A stretch of DNA of 64,000 nt from CAYYAQ01 sp964469555 (lineage in GTDB: Bacteria; Planctomycetota; UBA1135; UBA2386), in contig CAYYAQ010000008.1 in NCBI GenBank assembly GCA_964469555.1, positions 1 to 64,000 of the forward strand. The letters run 5' to 3'. Positions within the stretch are counted from its first letter, which is position 1; each line of letters starts with the position of its first letter. Below the pieces are notes generated by a model. That model was not told where the DNA came from and searched no databases. It saw only the letters and a program-made list of their open reading frames with translations. Below, one piece after another: positions 44,966-53,624 of this stretch. Position numbers and translations under genes: made by a program.

Positions 44966-45661
44966 ATGGGAACTTCCTTCGAGGAACTCGACTACTGCCA
45001 GTCGGCGCTCGGCGAACTCATCCTTCGCCGGCGCAAGCCTGTGTCGATGCCGGACACCTGGGTGTACGAGGTCAAGCTCGGCGGGAACTTCCTGATGTCC
45101 AGCTTGATCCGTACCAGCGAGGAGGAGCTCGTTCGTCTCGCACTCCCGCGACTCGATGGCAGCGACTGGCGCGTGCTCGTCGGCGGACTTGGTCTGGGGT
45201 ACACGGCTGCAGCGGCGTTGGCGTCGTCCGACGTCAAGAGCGTTGAAGTCATCGAGTTCTTGCCGGAAGTGATCGCCTGGCACGAACGGGGATTGGTTCC
45301 GATGGGGGAGACGCTCTGCGATGACGCGCGGTGCCGGCTCGTCCAGGGTGACTGCTTCGCGCGGGTCCGCGCCGATGCGGGGAAGGACTACGACGCGTTG
45401 TTGATCGACATCGACGATGGACCGGAAGAACTGCTAAGTCCTGACCACGAGTTGTTCTATTCCGTGGAGGGTCTGCGGGACGCGCGTCGTTGTCTCCGGT
45501 CGGGCGGCGTGTTCGGCCTCTGGACGAGCCGGGCGTGCCACGACGACTTCCTCGGTCGTCTCCGCGATGCGTTCGGCAACGGCGACGCGGAAGAGGTGAC
45601 CTTCCACAACTCACTACTGAGCATCGACGAGGTTAACGCGATCTATCTAGCGCAGGCGTGA
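44966..45661 (+). CDS. Spermidine synthase-like / SAM-dependent transferase
   Basis: A 231-residue cytoplasmic protein. It shows a Rossmann SAM-type fold of the polyamine aminopropyltransferase superfamily: VLVGGLGLGYTAAAALASS (motif I), VKSVEVIEFLPEVIAWHER (acidic end of strand 2), CRLVQGDCFARV, YDALLIDIDDGPEELL (motif similar to the catalytic Asp region) and GGVFGLWTS. It is shorter than a true SpeE (about 285 residues) and lacks its N-terminal beta domain, so it may be a methyltransferase of this fold. Many planctomycetes carry genes like this labelled spermidine synthase. Start ATG 44966. Confidence 0.8.
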   Translation: MGTSFEELDYCQSALGELILRRRKPVSMPDTWVYEVKLGGNFLMSSLIRTSEEELVRLALPRLDGSDWRVLVGGLGLGYTAAAALASSDVKSVEVIEFLPEVIAWHERGLVPMGETLCDDARCRLVQGDCFARVRADAGKDYDALLIDIDDGPEELLSPDHELFYSVEGLRDARRCLRSGGVFGLWTSRACHDDFLGRLRDAFGNGDAEEVTFHNSLLSIDEVNAIYLAQA

Positions 45662-45683
45662 CCGGTCGGTCTCGCCGGCCCAC

Positions 45684-45882
45684 TCACTCCTTGCGCTGAA
45701 GCTTGATCGCATCAATGCGGTTGGGCTGGTCTGGACGCACCAACACCTGCCGCAGCCGGAACGTCTTGAACCCCTCGGCGTCGACTACGAGGTTGAACGG
45801 CATGTCGAATGGTGCTGGCGCGGCAGCGCTGTGGTCTTGGGCATCGCCATCGGTGCCTCCCAGGCGCGCAACAAAGATCGTC
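45684..45882 (-). pseudogene. C-terminal fragment of a carboxypeptidase-regulatory-like protein
   Basis: A minus-strand frame ending at 45684 reads FVARLGGTDGDAQDHSAAAP, then FDMPFNLVVDAEGFKTFRLR and DAIKLQRKE. The VDAEGFKTFR stretch is typical of the last strand of a beta-sandwich regulatory domain in planctomycete secreted proteins. No start or upstream body exists; the frame dissolves beyond about 45885. Confidence 0.5.
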
Positions 45883-46038
45883 CGCCTCCTCGCACATGGG
45901 CTGCCCGACGCCTCCTCGCACCTGCCGGCGTGTTGTTGTTCTGCGCTCTTGTATCGATCTTCAACACGCCGTACCGATCGGTTGACCTTCGCGACAATTG
46001 CGCGGTAGTCCTGAGCCTCGTCGGTCTATGATTCCACC

Positions 46039-48066
46039 ATGCGGATAGTCGTCGCTGCCACGTTCACGGTGGAACTCGTGGGCCCAGTCATCGATCATCT
46101 GGCGGGGATTCTCGGCGAAGACATCTCCGTTGTTCTAGGACCGTACAATCAGGTCTTCCAGACGCTGCTCGATCCGAACAGCGAGTTCGCGACGAACACC
46201 GAAGGCGTCAATGCTCTCGTTGTCCGGCTCGAAGATTGGTGTCCACCTCCGAGCCGATTGCTGCGGTTTGGATGGCGCAAGAAGCTCCACGCCACGTGGC
46301 GCCAGCTAGAAGATGCACTGCGGGCGGCGCAGGCCAGGAGCGGTCGTCCGTGTTTCCTCCTGATGTGTCCGCCGTCCGAGAGCGCGCAGCGGGCGTACGG
46401 CGAATACGACGATCTGGAACTCGAGCTTCTCGGAACGTTGAAAGACATCGACGACGTCCACGTGACTTCGTCGAGAGATCTGGTCACGGCGTACGTGACT
46501 CGGAACGTCCACGACCATGCTCGCGATCGCCTCGGGCACATTCCGTACACCGACGAGTTCTTCGCCGCGCTCGGTGCCACCATGGTGCGTCGCGTACTCG
46601 CGGTGCTTCGGCCCCCGTTCAAGGTGATCGCGGTCGACTGCGACAACACGCTATGGAGCGGTGTGGTGGGGGAGGACGGTCCGCTCGGGGTCGAGGTGAC
46701 AGAGGGCCACAAGGCCTTGCAGGAGAGACTGCGCGATCTCGTCGCCACGGGTTTCCTAGTCTGCGTCGTGAGTAAGAACGAAGCCGCCGACGTCGATCGC
46801 GTGTTCGAAGAAAACCCGGGGATGAAACTGCTCAAGTCCGACATCGCCGCCGAGCGGGTCAACTGGCGACCGAAGTCGGACAATCTGCGCGAACTCGCCG
46901 ATGATCTCGGAGTCGGGCTCGACAGCTTCGTGTTTCTGGACGACTCGCCGATCGAATGTGCGGAAGTCGCCGCCGCGTTGCCGCAGGTCGTCACGATCCG
47001 CATCCCCGAATCCGACGACATTCCGCGGCTGGTGGATCATGTCTGGGCTTTCGATCAGGTTCGGATCACGACGGAGGACAAGGCCCGCACCGGCTACTAC
47101 CAGGCGCAGGGGCGTCGGGCGGAGGCGCGGCGCGCGGTGCCGACGCTTCGCGAGTTCCTCGATCAGCTCGAGCTGCGGGTCGTCATTAGGCCAGCCAACG
47201 ATGAGGACGTTCCCCGGCTCGCGCAACTCACGCAGCGCACGAATCAGTTCCACTGTCATACCGTGCGGCGCGATGAAGACGCGATTCGAACGATGGCCGC
47301 CTCCGATTCGCACGACTGTCTTACCGCGAGCGTTGCGGACAAGTTCGGTGACTACGGGTTGGTCGGGTTGTTGATCGCCGAGAAGGCCGAAGAATCTCTC
47401 GTCGTCTCGACGTTCCTGCTCAGTTGCCGCGCGCTGGGTCGCGGCGTCGAACACCGAATGCTAGCGGCGGTCGGGTCACTCGCCGAGGGACGGGGAATCG
47501 CGACCGTGGGGGTGCGGTGCGTCGCCACGGATCGCAACAGACCGGCTGCGGAGTTCCTGGGAGGGCTAGGGACCGTCGCCGAATCGGAAGATGGGGCGAC
47601 GATGTATCGGCTGCCCAGCCCGCAAGCTGCCGCCGTCGATTACCGTCCAGACGATCACGCATCGCCGAGCAGCGCCGATTCCGACTCGACGGCGAACCCG
47701 ACGACGCCGCCGACTACTCGATCCACGGGTCTCGCGCACATCGCTCTGAACTTGCAGACGGCCGCCGCCATCCACAGCCTCGTTCACCCGAAAGCAGTGG
47801 CTCCGAATGGCGACGCCGAGAATGATGTCCCCGCGCAAGTCCGCACGATGCTCACGCGACTTCTGGCAACCGCCGGTAACGACGTCGGATTCTCTGACGA
47901 CGATTCCCTCGTGACTTCCGGGCGGCTGAGTTCCCTGAATGTGGTCGACTTCGCGGTCCAACTCGAAACTGCGTTCGGTGTCGACGTTGCTGTTGGTGGT
48001 TTCGACCCCACACGGTTCGACAGCGTCCGAGCGATTGTCGATCTCGTCTCGCAGCAGAATCGATAG
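46039..48066 (+). CDS. FkbH-like HAD-IIIC protein fused to an acyl carrier protein domain
   Basis: A 675-residue protein in four parts. Residues 1-190 are the N-terminal FkbH region. Residues about 195-350 are the HAD-IIIC phosphatase-like domain, with DCDNT in FKVIAVDCDNTLWSGVVGED and CVVSKNEAADVDRVFEENP, then FVFLDDSPIECAEV. Residues about 370-530 resemble a GNAT-type acyltransferase part. After a Ser/Thr/Pro linker, residues about 595-675 are an acyl carrier protein with the phosphopantetheine-Ser region LVTSGRLSSLNVVDFAVQLE (SSL where DSL is usual). FkbH proteins load a glyceryl or other hydroxyacyl group from a phosphate donor onto a carrier protein in polyketide-type pathways. No polyketide synthase lies nearby. 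Confidence 0.9.
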   Translation: MRIVVAATFTVELVGPVIDHLAGILGEDISVVLGPYNQVFQTLLDPNSEFATNTEGVNALVVRLEDWCPPPSRLLRFGWRKKLHATWRQLEDALRAAQARSGRPCFLLMCPPSESAQRAYGEYDDLELELLGTLKDIDDVHVTSSRDLVTAYVTRNVHDHARDRLGHIPYTDEFFAALGATMVRRVLAVLRPPFKVIAVDCDNTLWSGVVGEDGPLGVEVTEGHKALQERLRDLVATGFLVCVVSKNEAADVDRVFEENPGMKLLKSDIAAERVNWRPKSDNLRELADDLGVGLDSFVFLDDSPIECAEVAAALPQVVTIRIPESDDIPRLVDHVWAFDQVRITTEDKARTGYYQAQGRRAEARRAVPTLREFLDQLELRVVIRPANDEDVPRLAQLTQRTNQFHCHTVRRDEDAIRTMAASDSHDCLTASVADKFGDYGLVGLLIAEKAEESLVVSTFLLSCRALGRGVEHRMLAAVGSLAEGRGIATVGVRCVATDRNRPAAEFLGGLGTVAESEDGATMYRLPSPQAAAVDYRPDDHASPSSADSDSTANPTTPPTTRSTGLAHIALNLQTAAAIHSLVHPKAVAPNGDAENDVPAQVRTMLTRLLATAGNDVGFSDDDSLVTSGRLSSLNVVDFAVQLETAFGVDVAVGGFDPTRFDSVRAIVDLVSQQNR

Positions 48067-48263
48067 CGTCGGCGATCAAGCCCACGGCGACGACGACGGG
48101 TAACGCGCCCCGGGGCGAGGGGTCATTCATCCTGCCCTTCGCCATTCCGAGCAACACCCCGAAGGGCCTCGTCTTCGCCGCCAGGTTCGGATTCATCGAC
48201 GCCAACTCAAAACGAGCGTTCCCGTTCACGTTGACAAACGGCTTGGAATGCACGATTCAGTAA
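48067..48263 (+). pseudogene. Detached C-terminal tail of a secreted protein
   Basis: Right after the FkbH stop, the frame ending at TAA 48263 reads GEGSFILPFAIPSNTPKGLV and FAARFGFIDANSKRAFPFTL, ending TNGLECTIQ. This has the same plan as the C-terminal tails of secreted proteins in the window (a strand, a P.NTPKG-like turn, a Phe-rich strand and an S/T-N-G/A end, compare LSNGLAVRFTQ in the CotH protein). It has no start or body. Confidence 0.6.
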
Positions 48264-48281
48264 GGCGATCGGACTAGCAGC

Positions 48282-48302
48282 GCCCGTGGCTACGCCACGG
48301 GC
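48282..48302 (+). terminator. Stem-loop after the tail fragment
   Basis: A perfect 8-bp stem (GCCCGTGG / CCACGGGC) with a CTACG loop, 18 bases past the TAA, followed by AGTTTGATG. It may end the FkbH transcript. The T-run is short. Confidence 0.5.
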
Positions 48303-48401
48303 AGTTTGATGATCAGGTGTTTGCTGATCGACACTCCCCGCGGAGATAACCCCCCACGGGTTGGGTGGAACTGCAGCCTCAGGTTGTGGCTCCGGGGTTG
48401 A

Positions 48402-48584
48402 GGTCTCGAGAACTTCTCGCAACCGATCGAGAATCCGGTAGGCGAGGATCGAGCCGCGTCGGTTGTCGTGGAGAAGACCAGTGGTGCCGCGGCTCTGTAT
48501 CGTGCTATCGCGAGCGTCTCGTGGGTCGGCGTGAACGGTCGCCGCGTGTATTCCGTCGTGACTCTGATCGGGGAGCGAGAATGA
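48402..48584 (+). pseudogene. Pseudopilin-like C-terminal fragment (GspI/PilV type)
   Basis: The frame ending at TGA 48584 reads SVVVEKTSGAAALYRAIASV, then SWVGVNGRRVYSVVTLIGER. The VSW.G..G.R.YS..TLI ending is that of minor pseudopilins of type II secretion or type IV pili. There is no start and no N-terminal methylation motif. Its stop overlaps the next prepilin start in ATGA, so it belonged to a pseudopilin operon. Confidence 0.5.
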
Positions 48585-49338
48585 ACCCGGCGACCGAACG
48601 CGGATTCACTCTCATCGAGATGACGATGGTCCTCGCGTTGGCGTTCCCGATACTCAGCGATCTCGCGATGACGACGACGAGCGTCAATCAGTCAATCGAG
48701 GCGAACAGTCGCGCCGCGGATGTCAACACGTTCTCCCGCAGGGGCTCTCGAGGGTCGCCAATCTCATCCGTCCGGCGCAGATGTCCACGTTTCGCGTCTT
48801 GTCGGTTGCCCTGGACGTCACGAAATTGCGCGCGACGAAGGTCGGCGAGTGGATCGTGCCTTCGGACCTCGACAGCGAGACGTGCGTCTTCGCTCTCTCG
48901 TGCTTGGAGTTGACGAAGAGCTTCCGTCCGACCGTTCTCGTCGGCGCCCTTCCGAGACTGCCACCTCTCGCGCAACACTTCGCCGCGCGATGCATGCTGA
49001 CGATGGACCACGCCGACGGTTTCCGTTGGCTACTAGACGTCGCGGAATCCGGAGATGCCCGCGCGGTCACGATGAGCCGCCAGCTGCTGGCGTGGCTGAC
49101 TGGCGAGACACCGAACTCCGATCGGGAAGAGTTCGAGGCGCGGGCGCAAACTCCCGGCGCATGGAATGAGTCGCGTGGCCGGGTCCAGCGAGCGCTAGGG
49201 GTGGACCCAGGCGCGTTGCTAGCCTCACCGCCTCCGCTCGAACCCCAGCTTCAAGACACCGGCACGATGTTGCACGTGCGAGACTCTCGATCGAACCATA
49301 TCTCGGCTTCACCGCGTCGCAACCGTTCCATGACCTGA
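48581..49338 (+). pseudogene. Prepilin / pseudopilin-like gene, frameshifted
   Basis: From ATG 48581 the protein starts with a prepilin leader and methylation motif (ERGFTLIEMTMVLALAFPIL) and goes on SVNQSIEANSRAADVNTFSR. Near 48725-48745 the match passes to a second frame (GLSRVANLIRPAQMSTFRVL), as expected for a GspJ/PilW-type protein, ending at TGA 49338. From about residue 75 on, the second frame no longer looks like a pilin but like HEAT-type helices (LPPLAQHFAARCMLTMDHAD, GDARAVTMSRQLLAWLTG). So either the pilin is joined to another gene's end or the C-terminal part is unusual. Confidence 0.5.
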
Positions 49339-49463
49339 TCGATCTTCGTCTTCGAGTCGGTCATCTCCGTGCCGTCTCGTGTTACGAACTCCTCGATGAG
49401 GCTGCGCAACGCCTCGTCCGTGAGTTGGCCGTGCGGAACTTGGATGCCTGGCTCTTGTTCCAT
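49251..49463 (-). CDS. yheU: YheU family (UPF0270) small protein
   Basis: A 70-residue protein with the family pattern complete: an N-terminal IQVPHGQLTDEALRSLIEEF, the core EEFVTRDGTEMTDS (family: EEFVTREGTDYG), an amphipathic helix KIDQVMERLRRGEAEIW and the closing FDRESRTCNIVPV. The function of YheU is not known. The family is far more common in proteobacteria, so its presence here could reflect transfer. Its 3' end overlaps the end of the opposite-strand pilin-like frame. Confidence 0.85.
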   Translation of the reverse strand: MEQEPGIQVPHGQLTDEALRSLIEEFVTRDGTEMTDSKTKIDQVMERLRRGEAEIWFDRESRTCNIVPVS

Positions 49464-49584
49464 GCTCTGCTCAGTCGACTGCTTCCCGACGGTGTTGATT
49501 CATCGGCACAGAGGATCCCGGATCGATGGTGCTTCGTCCACCTGACTGCGCGGTCTTGGCGAGTATTGTAATGCGTCACAACGG

Positions 49585-50346
49585 TCACTCGCCGGCCACC
49601 GTCCGCTGCGTGTAGAAACCGCGCAGCAGACGCATCACCCCGGGATACTCTCGCTCCAAGACATCGGGCTCTTCGAAGTAGACCTCGCTGAGCACCGCGA
49701 AGAACTCCGCGGGATTCGTCGCAGCGTAGTCGCTCAGTCCGGTGGCGAAGCCGCGGTCGATGCGTGCCTGGAAGTCTGCGAAGGCTCGCGAAAACGTCTC
49801 GAACCACTCCCGCTGCGTGATGCCGTCCGGGAGCGGTGGGCGACCGTCCGCGGCCCCGTCCATCATGTCGAGCTTGTGCGCGAACTCGTGGATTACGGGG
49901 TTGTAGCCGTCTCCCGCGTCGGCGAATCCGCGGCGCGCCTCGGTCCAGGCGAGGGCGACGCCGCCGCCCTGAATCGCGAGGCCGGCGATCACGCCTACGT
50001 ACTGTCCGGGTCGCCATTCTTCCGCGCGTTCCCGAAGCGTGTCCGGAAAGACGTAGATCGTGCGAAACCCGCGGTATGCCTCGACGCCGATGTGCAGGAT
50101 CGGAATGCAGGCCTGGATCGCGATCGCGTAGCGGTGCTCGTCTTGGAGCTCGAATCCTACCGCGGCGATGAACTGCTTGTGATGCAAGAACTCGCGGACC
50201 TGCTGTCGGAGCGTGTCATGTTCCGGGACGGACAGTCTGCGGGTCCCGCGAACCCGAGGCAGGACCTTTTTCCATGTCCCGTCGTCGAGTGCCGGAGCAG
50301 GTCCGAATATCCGACGGAACCAGTCGCGAATAGAACGGAGGACCAT
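49585..50346 (-). CDS. mtfA: MtfA-family zinc peptidase
   Basis: A 253-residue cytoplasmic protein. The zinc site HEFAHKLDMMDG (near 152) and the following Glu in NPAEFFAVLSEVYF are those of MtfA / M90 peptidases. The surrounding TLREQVREFLHHK-like N-terminus, QACIPILHIGVEAYRGFRTI and DGITQREWFETFSRAF match the family along its whole length. In E. coli MtfA cleaves peptides and binds the repressor Mlc, linking it to sugar uptake. Whether a partner exists here is unknown. Start ATG 50346 overlaps by two bases an oppositely directed fragment. Confidence 0.92.
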   Translation of the reverse strand: MVLRSIRDWFRRIFGPAPALDDGTWKKVLPRVRGTRRLSVPEHDTLRQQVREFLHHKQFIAAVGFELQDEHRYAIAIQACIPILHIGVEAYRGFRTIYVFPDTLRERAEEWRPGQYVGVIAGLAIQGGGVALAWTEARRGFADAGDGYNPVIHEFAHKLDMMDGAADGRPPLPDGITQREWFETFSRAFADFQARIDRGFATGLSDYAATNPAEFFAVLSEVYFEEPDVLEREYPGVMRLLRGFYTQRTVAGE

Positions 50347-50530
50347 GGTCTGGTCTCCACGTTACCCCGTCGGCCAGGAGACCACGACGACTCTTCGCGC
50401 GTGGCAAGCGGGCGACAAGAATCACGGTTGGGCCATAGTGAACGACGGAGCAGACACGTGGACGTTCCGTTCCCAGGAATGGTCCGCGCCGGCAGAGCGA
50501 CCGATGTTGACGGTCATCTACGAGCGCTAG
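50345..50530 (+). pseudogene. DNRLRE-type domain C-terminal fragment
   Basis: The frame ending at TAG 50530 reads TTTLRAWQAGDKNHGWAIVN, then WTFRSQEWSAPAERPMLTVI. The pattern W..G..NHG...........F.S.E......RP.L.V.Y is that of the last strands of DNRLRE-type carbohydrate-binding-like domains in secreted proteins. No start or signal; the front of the gene is missing. Confidence 0.5.
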
Positions 50531-50531
50531 C

Positions 50532-51100
50532 TGCTGCGACGGCGAGTGCGATTCGGCGGTGGTTGAGCCAGGCGTAGAGGAACGCGGAGATCCCGACCAT
50601 CATCTCGACGGATTCGGAGATGTACTTGATGGTGATGCTGAACCGCCTCATCAGGTAGTGAATGTTCTCCAGACGAAGCTGCGTGTTGGTAGTCCTCGAT
50701 GAGATCCAGGACCGTCAGGACGGCGATACTGAAGAACCAAGGTAGGAGTACCAGCGGCGCACCGATCTTCTCGAAGCGCCGGACGCCTCGCAGAATCTCC
50801 TGACGAATTTCATGGGGGAACGGTCGACGCCGCCTACTCGCGCATCCAGCGCGTGCGAGGAATGGATCTTCACGTTTGACCCGATGAGAACGAGTTCCGT
50901 CGGTCGAGTACGAGAAAGAGGTCTTCTACCACTGGACGGATCCCGCCAACGACAAACCCAGGAGAGAGACCGTCAACAGGACGGCCCGCTTGGCGGGAGA
51001 TGGCTTGCGGGGGGAGCGAACGGACATGGCGGAGCAGCGCCCACGTTATGGCGAGGGCGGCGACCGACAGGCCTACGCCGGGACGCAACTCGTGTCTGAC
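50532..51100 (-). pseudogene. Decayed membrane protein
   Basis: Several minus-strand frames with membrane character follow one another with shifts: GVGLSVAALAITWALLRHVR (near 51060), AVLLTVSLLGLSLAGSVQW (near 50970), EIRQEILRGVRRFEKIGAPL and VLLPWFFSIAVLTVLDLIED (50816-50695), then, after a shift near 50690, YISESVEMMVGISAFLYAW (to 50532). No single frame spans it. This looks like one multi-span protein broken by at least two frameshifts. Family not recognised. Confidence 0.4.
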
Positions 51101-51180
51101 AGCTTTGCCGGAACCTCGGGCGCGCTTCCTCGCGCAGTCGATCGAATCTCATTTGGGCGCTGGACTAATCAGCGCGAATC

Positions 51181-51321
51181 ATGAGCCTCGATACGCCTGC
51201 TGTCATCAACGCCGACGTGGATGCGCGCGGGAGGTCGCTCGCGATCAACGCGATCCCTTTGCCGGCGGTGGAGCGCGTGTCTCGGAAGGGCAAGTTGCTC
51301 TTCCACTTCCGCCGGTTCTGA
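51181..51321 (+). CDS. Small ORF, unrecognised
   Basis: ATG 51181 opens 46 codons: VINADVDARGRSLAINAIPL, then SRKGKLLFHFRRF. It could be another short C-terminal remnant instead of a gene. No ribosome site or family evidence. Confidence 0.15.
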   Translation: MSLDTPAVINADVDARGRSLAINAIPLPAVERVSRKGKLLFHFRRF

Positions 51322-51339
51322 GAACCGGCTACGGGATCT

Positions 51340-52338
51340 CTACTTGCCCGCGCCGGATTGCCGCCCCTTCACGGCCTTTGGCTTCTCGGTTGGTTTCTTG
51401 ACCGTTTTCTCAGCTGGCTTCCCTGCGAATCCCTTCGCGACGAACGGGAAGGACATCTGCATCGCGCGCTGGATCGAGTCCGTGCCCCACGAATGGCCGC
51501 CGCCCTTGATGTAGTTGAACGTGTGCTTGAACTTCGACTTCTTCAACTGCTTGCTGAACTCGACGTTTGTCGGGCCGAATCCGTACCTATCGTTGGACCC
51601 GGCGTCGAAGTAGATGCGCAGGCCGGCGAGATCCTTCGGCTTCTTGGTCGAGAGGATCGCGATTGGGATCTCCTTCGCCCATTCTTTCTTGTCGATCGGA
51701 TCGCCGAAGATCTGGCTCGCGAATCTACGGTAGCGCCCGAGATTGTCGGGATCGGCCGTGAGGATCGGGGACGAGTGCACGGCGACGGTGCCGAACATCT
51801 TCGGGTGCTTCAACGCCATCTTCATCGCGCCCAATGCACCCATGCTGACGCCCATGATCGCGCGGCGATGACGCTCCTTCGCGACGCGGTAGTTCTTCTC
51901 TACGTGGGCCATCAGGTCCTTGAGGATCAGGCTCTCCTCGTTCTGGCCACGGCCACGGTCGATGTAGGTCGGACGCGAGCTCGCGCTCGGCGTGACCAGG
52001 ATCAGATCCGGGATCTTGCCGGCTTTGCGCATCTTGTCCAGCGTCGACGAGCCACCGCTGCGGAAGCGGCGGGAACTGCCCCGCATCCCGTGCAGCCAGA
52101 TCACGAGAGGATAGGTGCGTTGGGCGTTCTTCTTGTCGGCGTAGCCCTTGGGCAGGTAGATGCCGTACGTGCCGCTGCCGCGTGTGCTGGGTGCGGGGAA
52201 CTCCACGGTCTTGTGGGTGAATTGCGAGAGTTCCTGCGTGCTGCCGCGGTCGCGTCGACCCCGACGTTGCGCGAGGATATCAGTGACGGTTGAAGTCGCG
52301 ATCACGAAGGTGAGAGCGGTGAGGGGAAGATCTCGCAT
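51340..52338 (-). CDS. Secreted esterase D / antigen 85-type alpha/beta hydrolase
   Basis: A 332-residue protein from ATG 52338 with a weak signal peptide (LPLTALTFVIATSTVTDILA). It has the esterase family layout: YPLVIWLHGMRGSSRRF (oxyanion strand), nucleophile elbow AIMGVSMGALGAM (Ser), a later Asp in FDAGSNDRYG and His in GGGHSWGTDS. The C-terminal 30 residues are Lys/Pro-rich (KPAEKTVKKPTEKPKAVKG) and may bind the wall or polyanions. The substrate could be an acetylated or feruloylated sugar or another ester. The frame goes up to 52629, but without signal or domain. Confidence 0.88.
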   Translation of the reverse strand: MRDLPLTALTFVIATSTVTDILAQRRGRRDRGSTQELSQFTHKTVEFPAPSTRGSGTYGIYLPKGYADKKNAQRTYPLVIWLHGMRGSSRRFRSGGSSTLDKMRKAGKIPDLILVTPSASSRPTYIDRGRGQNEESLILKDLMAHVEKNYRVAKERHRRAIMGVSMGALGAMKMALKHPKMFGTVAVHSSPILTADPDNLGRYRRFASQIFGDPIDKKEWAKEIPIAILSTKKPKDLAGLRIYFDAGSNDRYGFGPTNVEFSKQLKKSKFKHTFNYIKGGGHSWGTDSIQRAMQMSFPFVAKGFAGKPAEKTVKKPTEKPKAVKGRQSGAGK

Positions 52339-52698
52339 GGGTTCCGAAGGGGTTCGCACACACCCTACCGGCTGGACAGGCCGCGTGGAGGATTGCCCGT
52401 CGGAACTCGGGTCGGAAGGAAAGATGGGACGATTCGCAGGTGGGGACGGGACCGCCGGTAGGGATCTTGAGACGTCGGCATGCTCGTCTCGCTGCCCATG
52501 CTGTTTTGTTGTCCGAGCCAATCCGGCGGTGGCGATCCAAACTCGGCCCCTACCGAGGACACCCTCGTCGACGGGTTGCGATTCGAGCTGTCCGCTTCCG
52601 CCGTCGTCGTTCCGCATTTTCCTCAGCACGGCACTACTGGGCGATGCAGATCGCGATCGTTTGGCGTGTTCTCGACGTTCGTTACGGGCGGTAACTTG
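52339..52698. other. Gap with a possible truncated lipoprotein start
   Basis: These 360 bases lie between the esterase and rhomboid genes. On the plus strand from ATG 52480 a frame starts like a lipoprotein (MLVSLPMLFCC, then SGGGDPNSAPTEDTLVDGLR) and then turns to noise; its end overlaps the rhomboid gene. I take it as a leftover gene start at most. Confidence 0.3.
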
Positions 52699-53610
52699 CT
52701 ACTTGCGGAGTGAGGGATCCAGGACCTTCGCCGTCTCGAAGTCCGATTCAGATTCTGCGATCCTGCCGAGTTCTCTGCGCGCCACGCCGCGCTTCCACCA
52801 GACGCGCCCGACGGAACTGTCGGATTCGAGCAACTCCGTGTACATCTGCTCTGCCTTCGCGTACTCCTGCTTGTTGAGGACGACGGACGCCTCGTGCATG
52901 CGCCATTTGTAGGCCCACGGACACCAGAACATCGTCACAACCGTGAACACGAGCATCGCCACGGCGGTGGTGGCGGCCGGCGCGCGGTATTGACGCGTGG
53001 CGAGCAGGAATCCGATAGCGAGTCCGAACACGAGCCCCGAACCGTGCGCGACGTTGGCGATGTTCCACTCGCCCATACCGGTGAGCACGAGGCACAGGAC
53101 GAACCAGCTGACGAGCCACTTCGCGGTCGAGTTGTCCACGATCTCGAACCACGGCAGTCGACGCTTGCCGACCCACATGTAGGCAGCCATCGCGTAGATG
53201 ATGCCGGACAGACCGACGCCCGTCTCGCCGGCGATCGCCATTTGGCACCCGGAACTCACGAGCGCAGAGAGGAGAAGGAACCCCACGTAGCGCACCGTTC
53301 CGAGCGTCTTCTCCATCACCCGTCCGAGCGTCCAGAACCACCACAAGTTGAAGACCAGGTGGATGATGCCCACGTGGAGGCAGACCGATGTGATCAGCGT
53401 GTAGTACTTCCCATCCCAGACATAGAGCGCCTCGGAGTAGCCCACTTTGTTCCACGCCTCGGGATTCGCGAGCAAGTACGCGAATGCTGCCATGCTCCAA
53501 GCCATGACGGAGACCGTCACCGCGATGCTGGAGTGTGGATAGGGCAGCGGGCCCATGCGATCGGCTCGCCTCGGGTCTCGTCTTCGTTGTCGCTGGCGTG
53601 AGGTCTCCAT
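52699..53610 (-). CDS. Rhomboid-family intramembrane serine protease with TPR-like tail
   Basis: A 303-residue protein with six or seven membrane spans. The catalytic Ser is in GVGLSGIIYAMAAYMWVGK (GxSG) near 135 and the His in NVAHGSGLVFGLAIGF near 190; the WWFWTLGRVMEKTLG loop and HLVFNLWW after span 1 are family features. Residues about 235-303 are soluble: two TPR-like helix pairs (YAKAEQMYTELLESDSSVG, GRIAESESDFETAKV). Rhomboids cut membrane proteins within the bilayer. Its start lies 15 bases after the stop of the YiiX-like lipoprotein gene, so the two are one operon. ATG 53610 or ATG 53556 may start it. Confidence 0.9.
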   Translation of the reverse strand: METSRQRQRRRDPRRADRMGPLPYPHSSIAVTVSVMAWSMAAFAYLLANPEAWNKVGYSEALYVWDGKYYTLITSVCLHVGIIHLVFNLWWFWTLGRVMEKTLGTVRYVGFLLLSALVSSGCQMAIAGETGVGLSGIIYAMAAYMWVGKRRLPWFEIVDNSTAKWLVSWFVLCLVLTGMGEWNIANVAHGSGLVFGLAIGFLLATRQYRAPAATTAVAMLVFTVVTMFWCPWAYKWRMHEASVVLNKQEYAKAEQMYTELLESDSSVGRVWWKRGVARRELGRIAESESDFETAKVLDPSLRK

Positions 53611-53624
53611 CGTGTGGCGTCAGC

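Noticed and set aside
45831..46031. Plus-strand frame of 66 codons with a membrane-like stretch
   Set aside because: No ribosome site or family; it overlaps a more protein-like minus-strand fragment.
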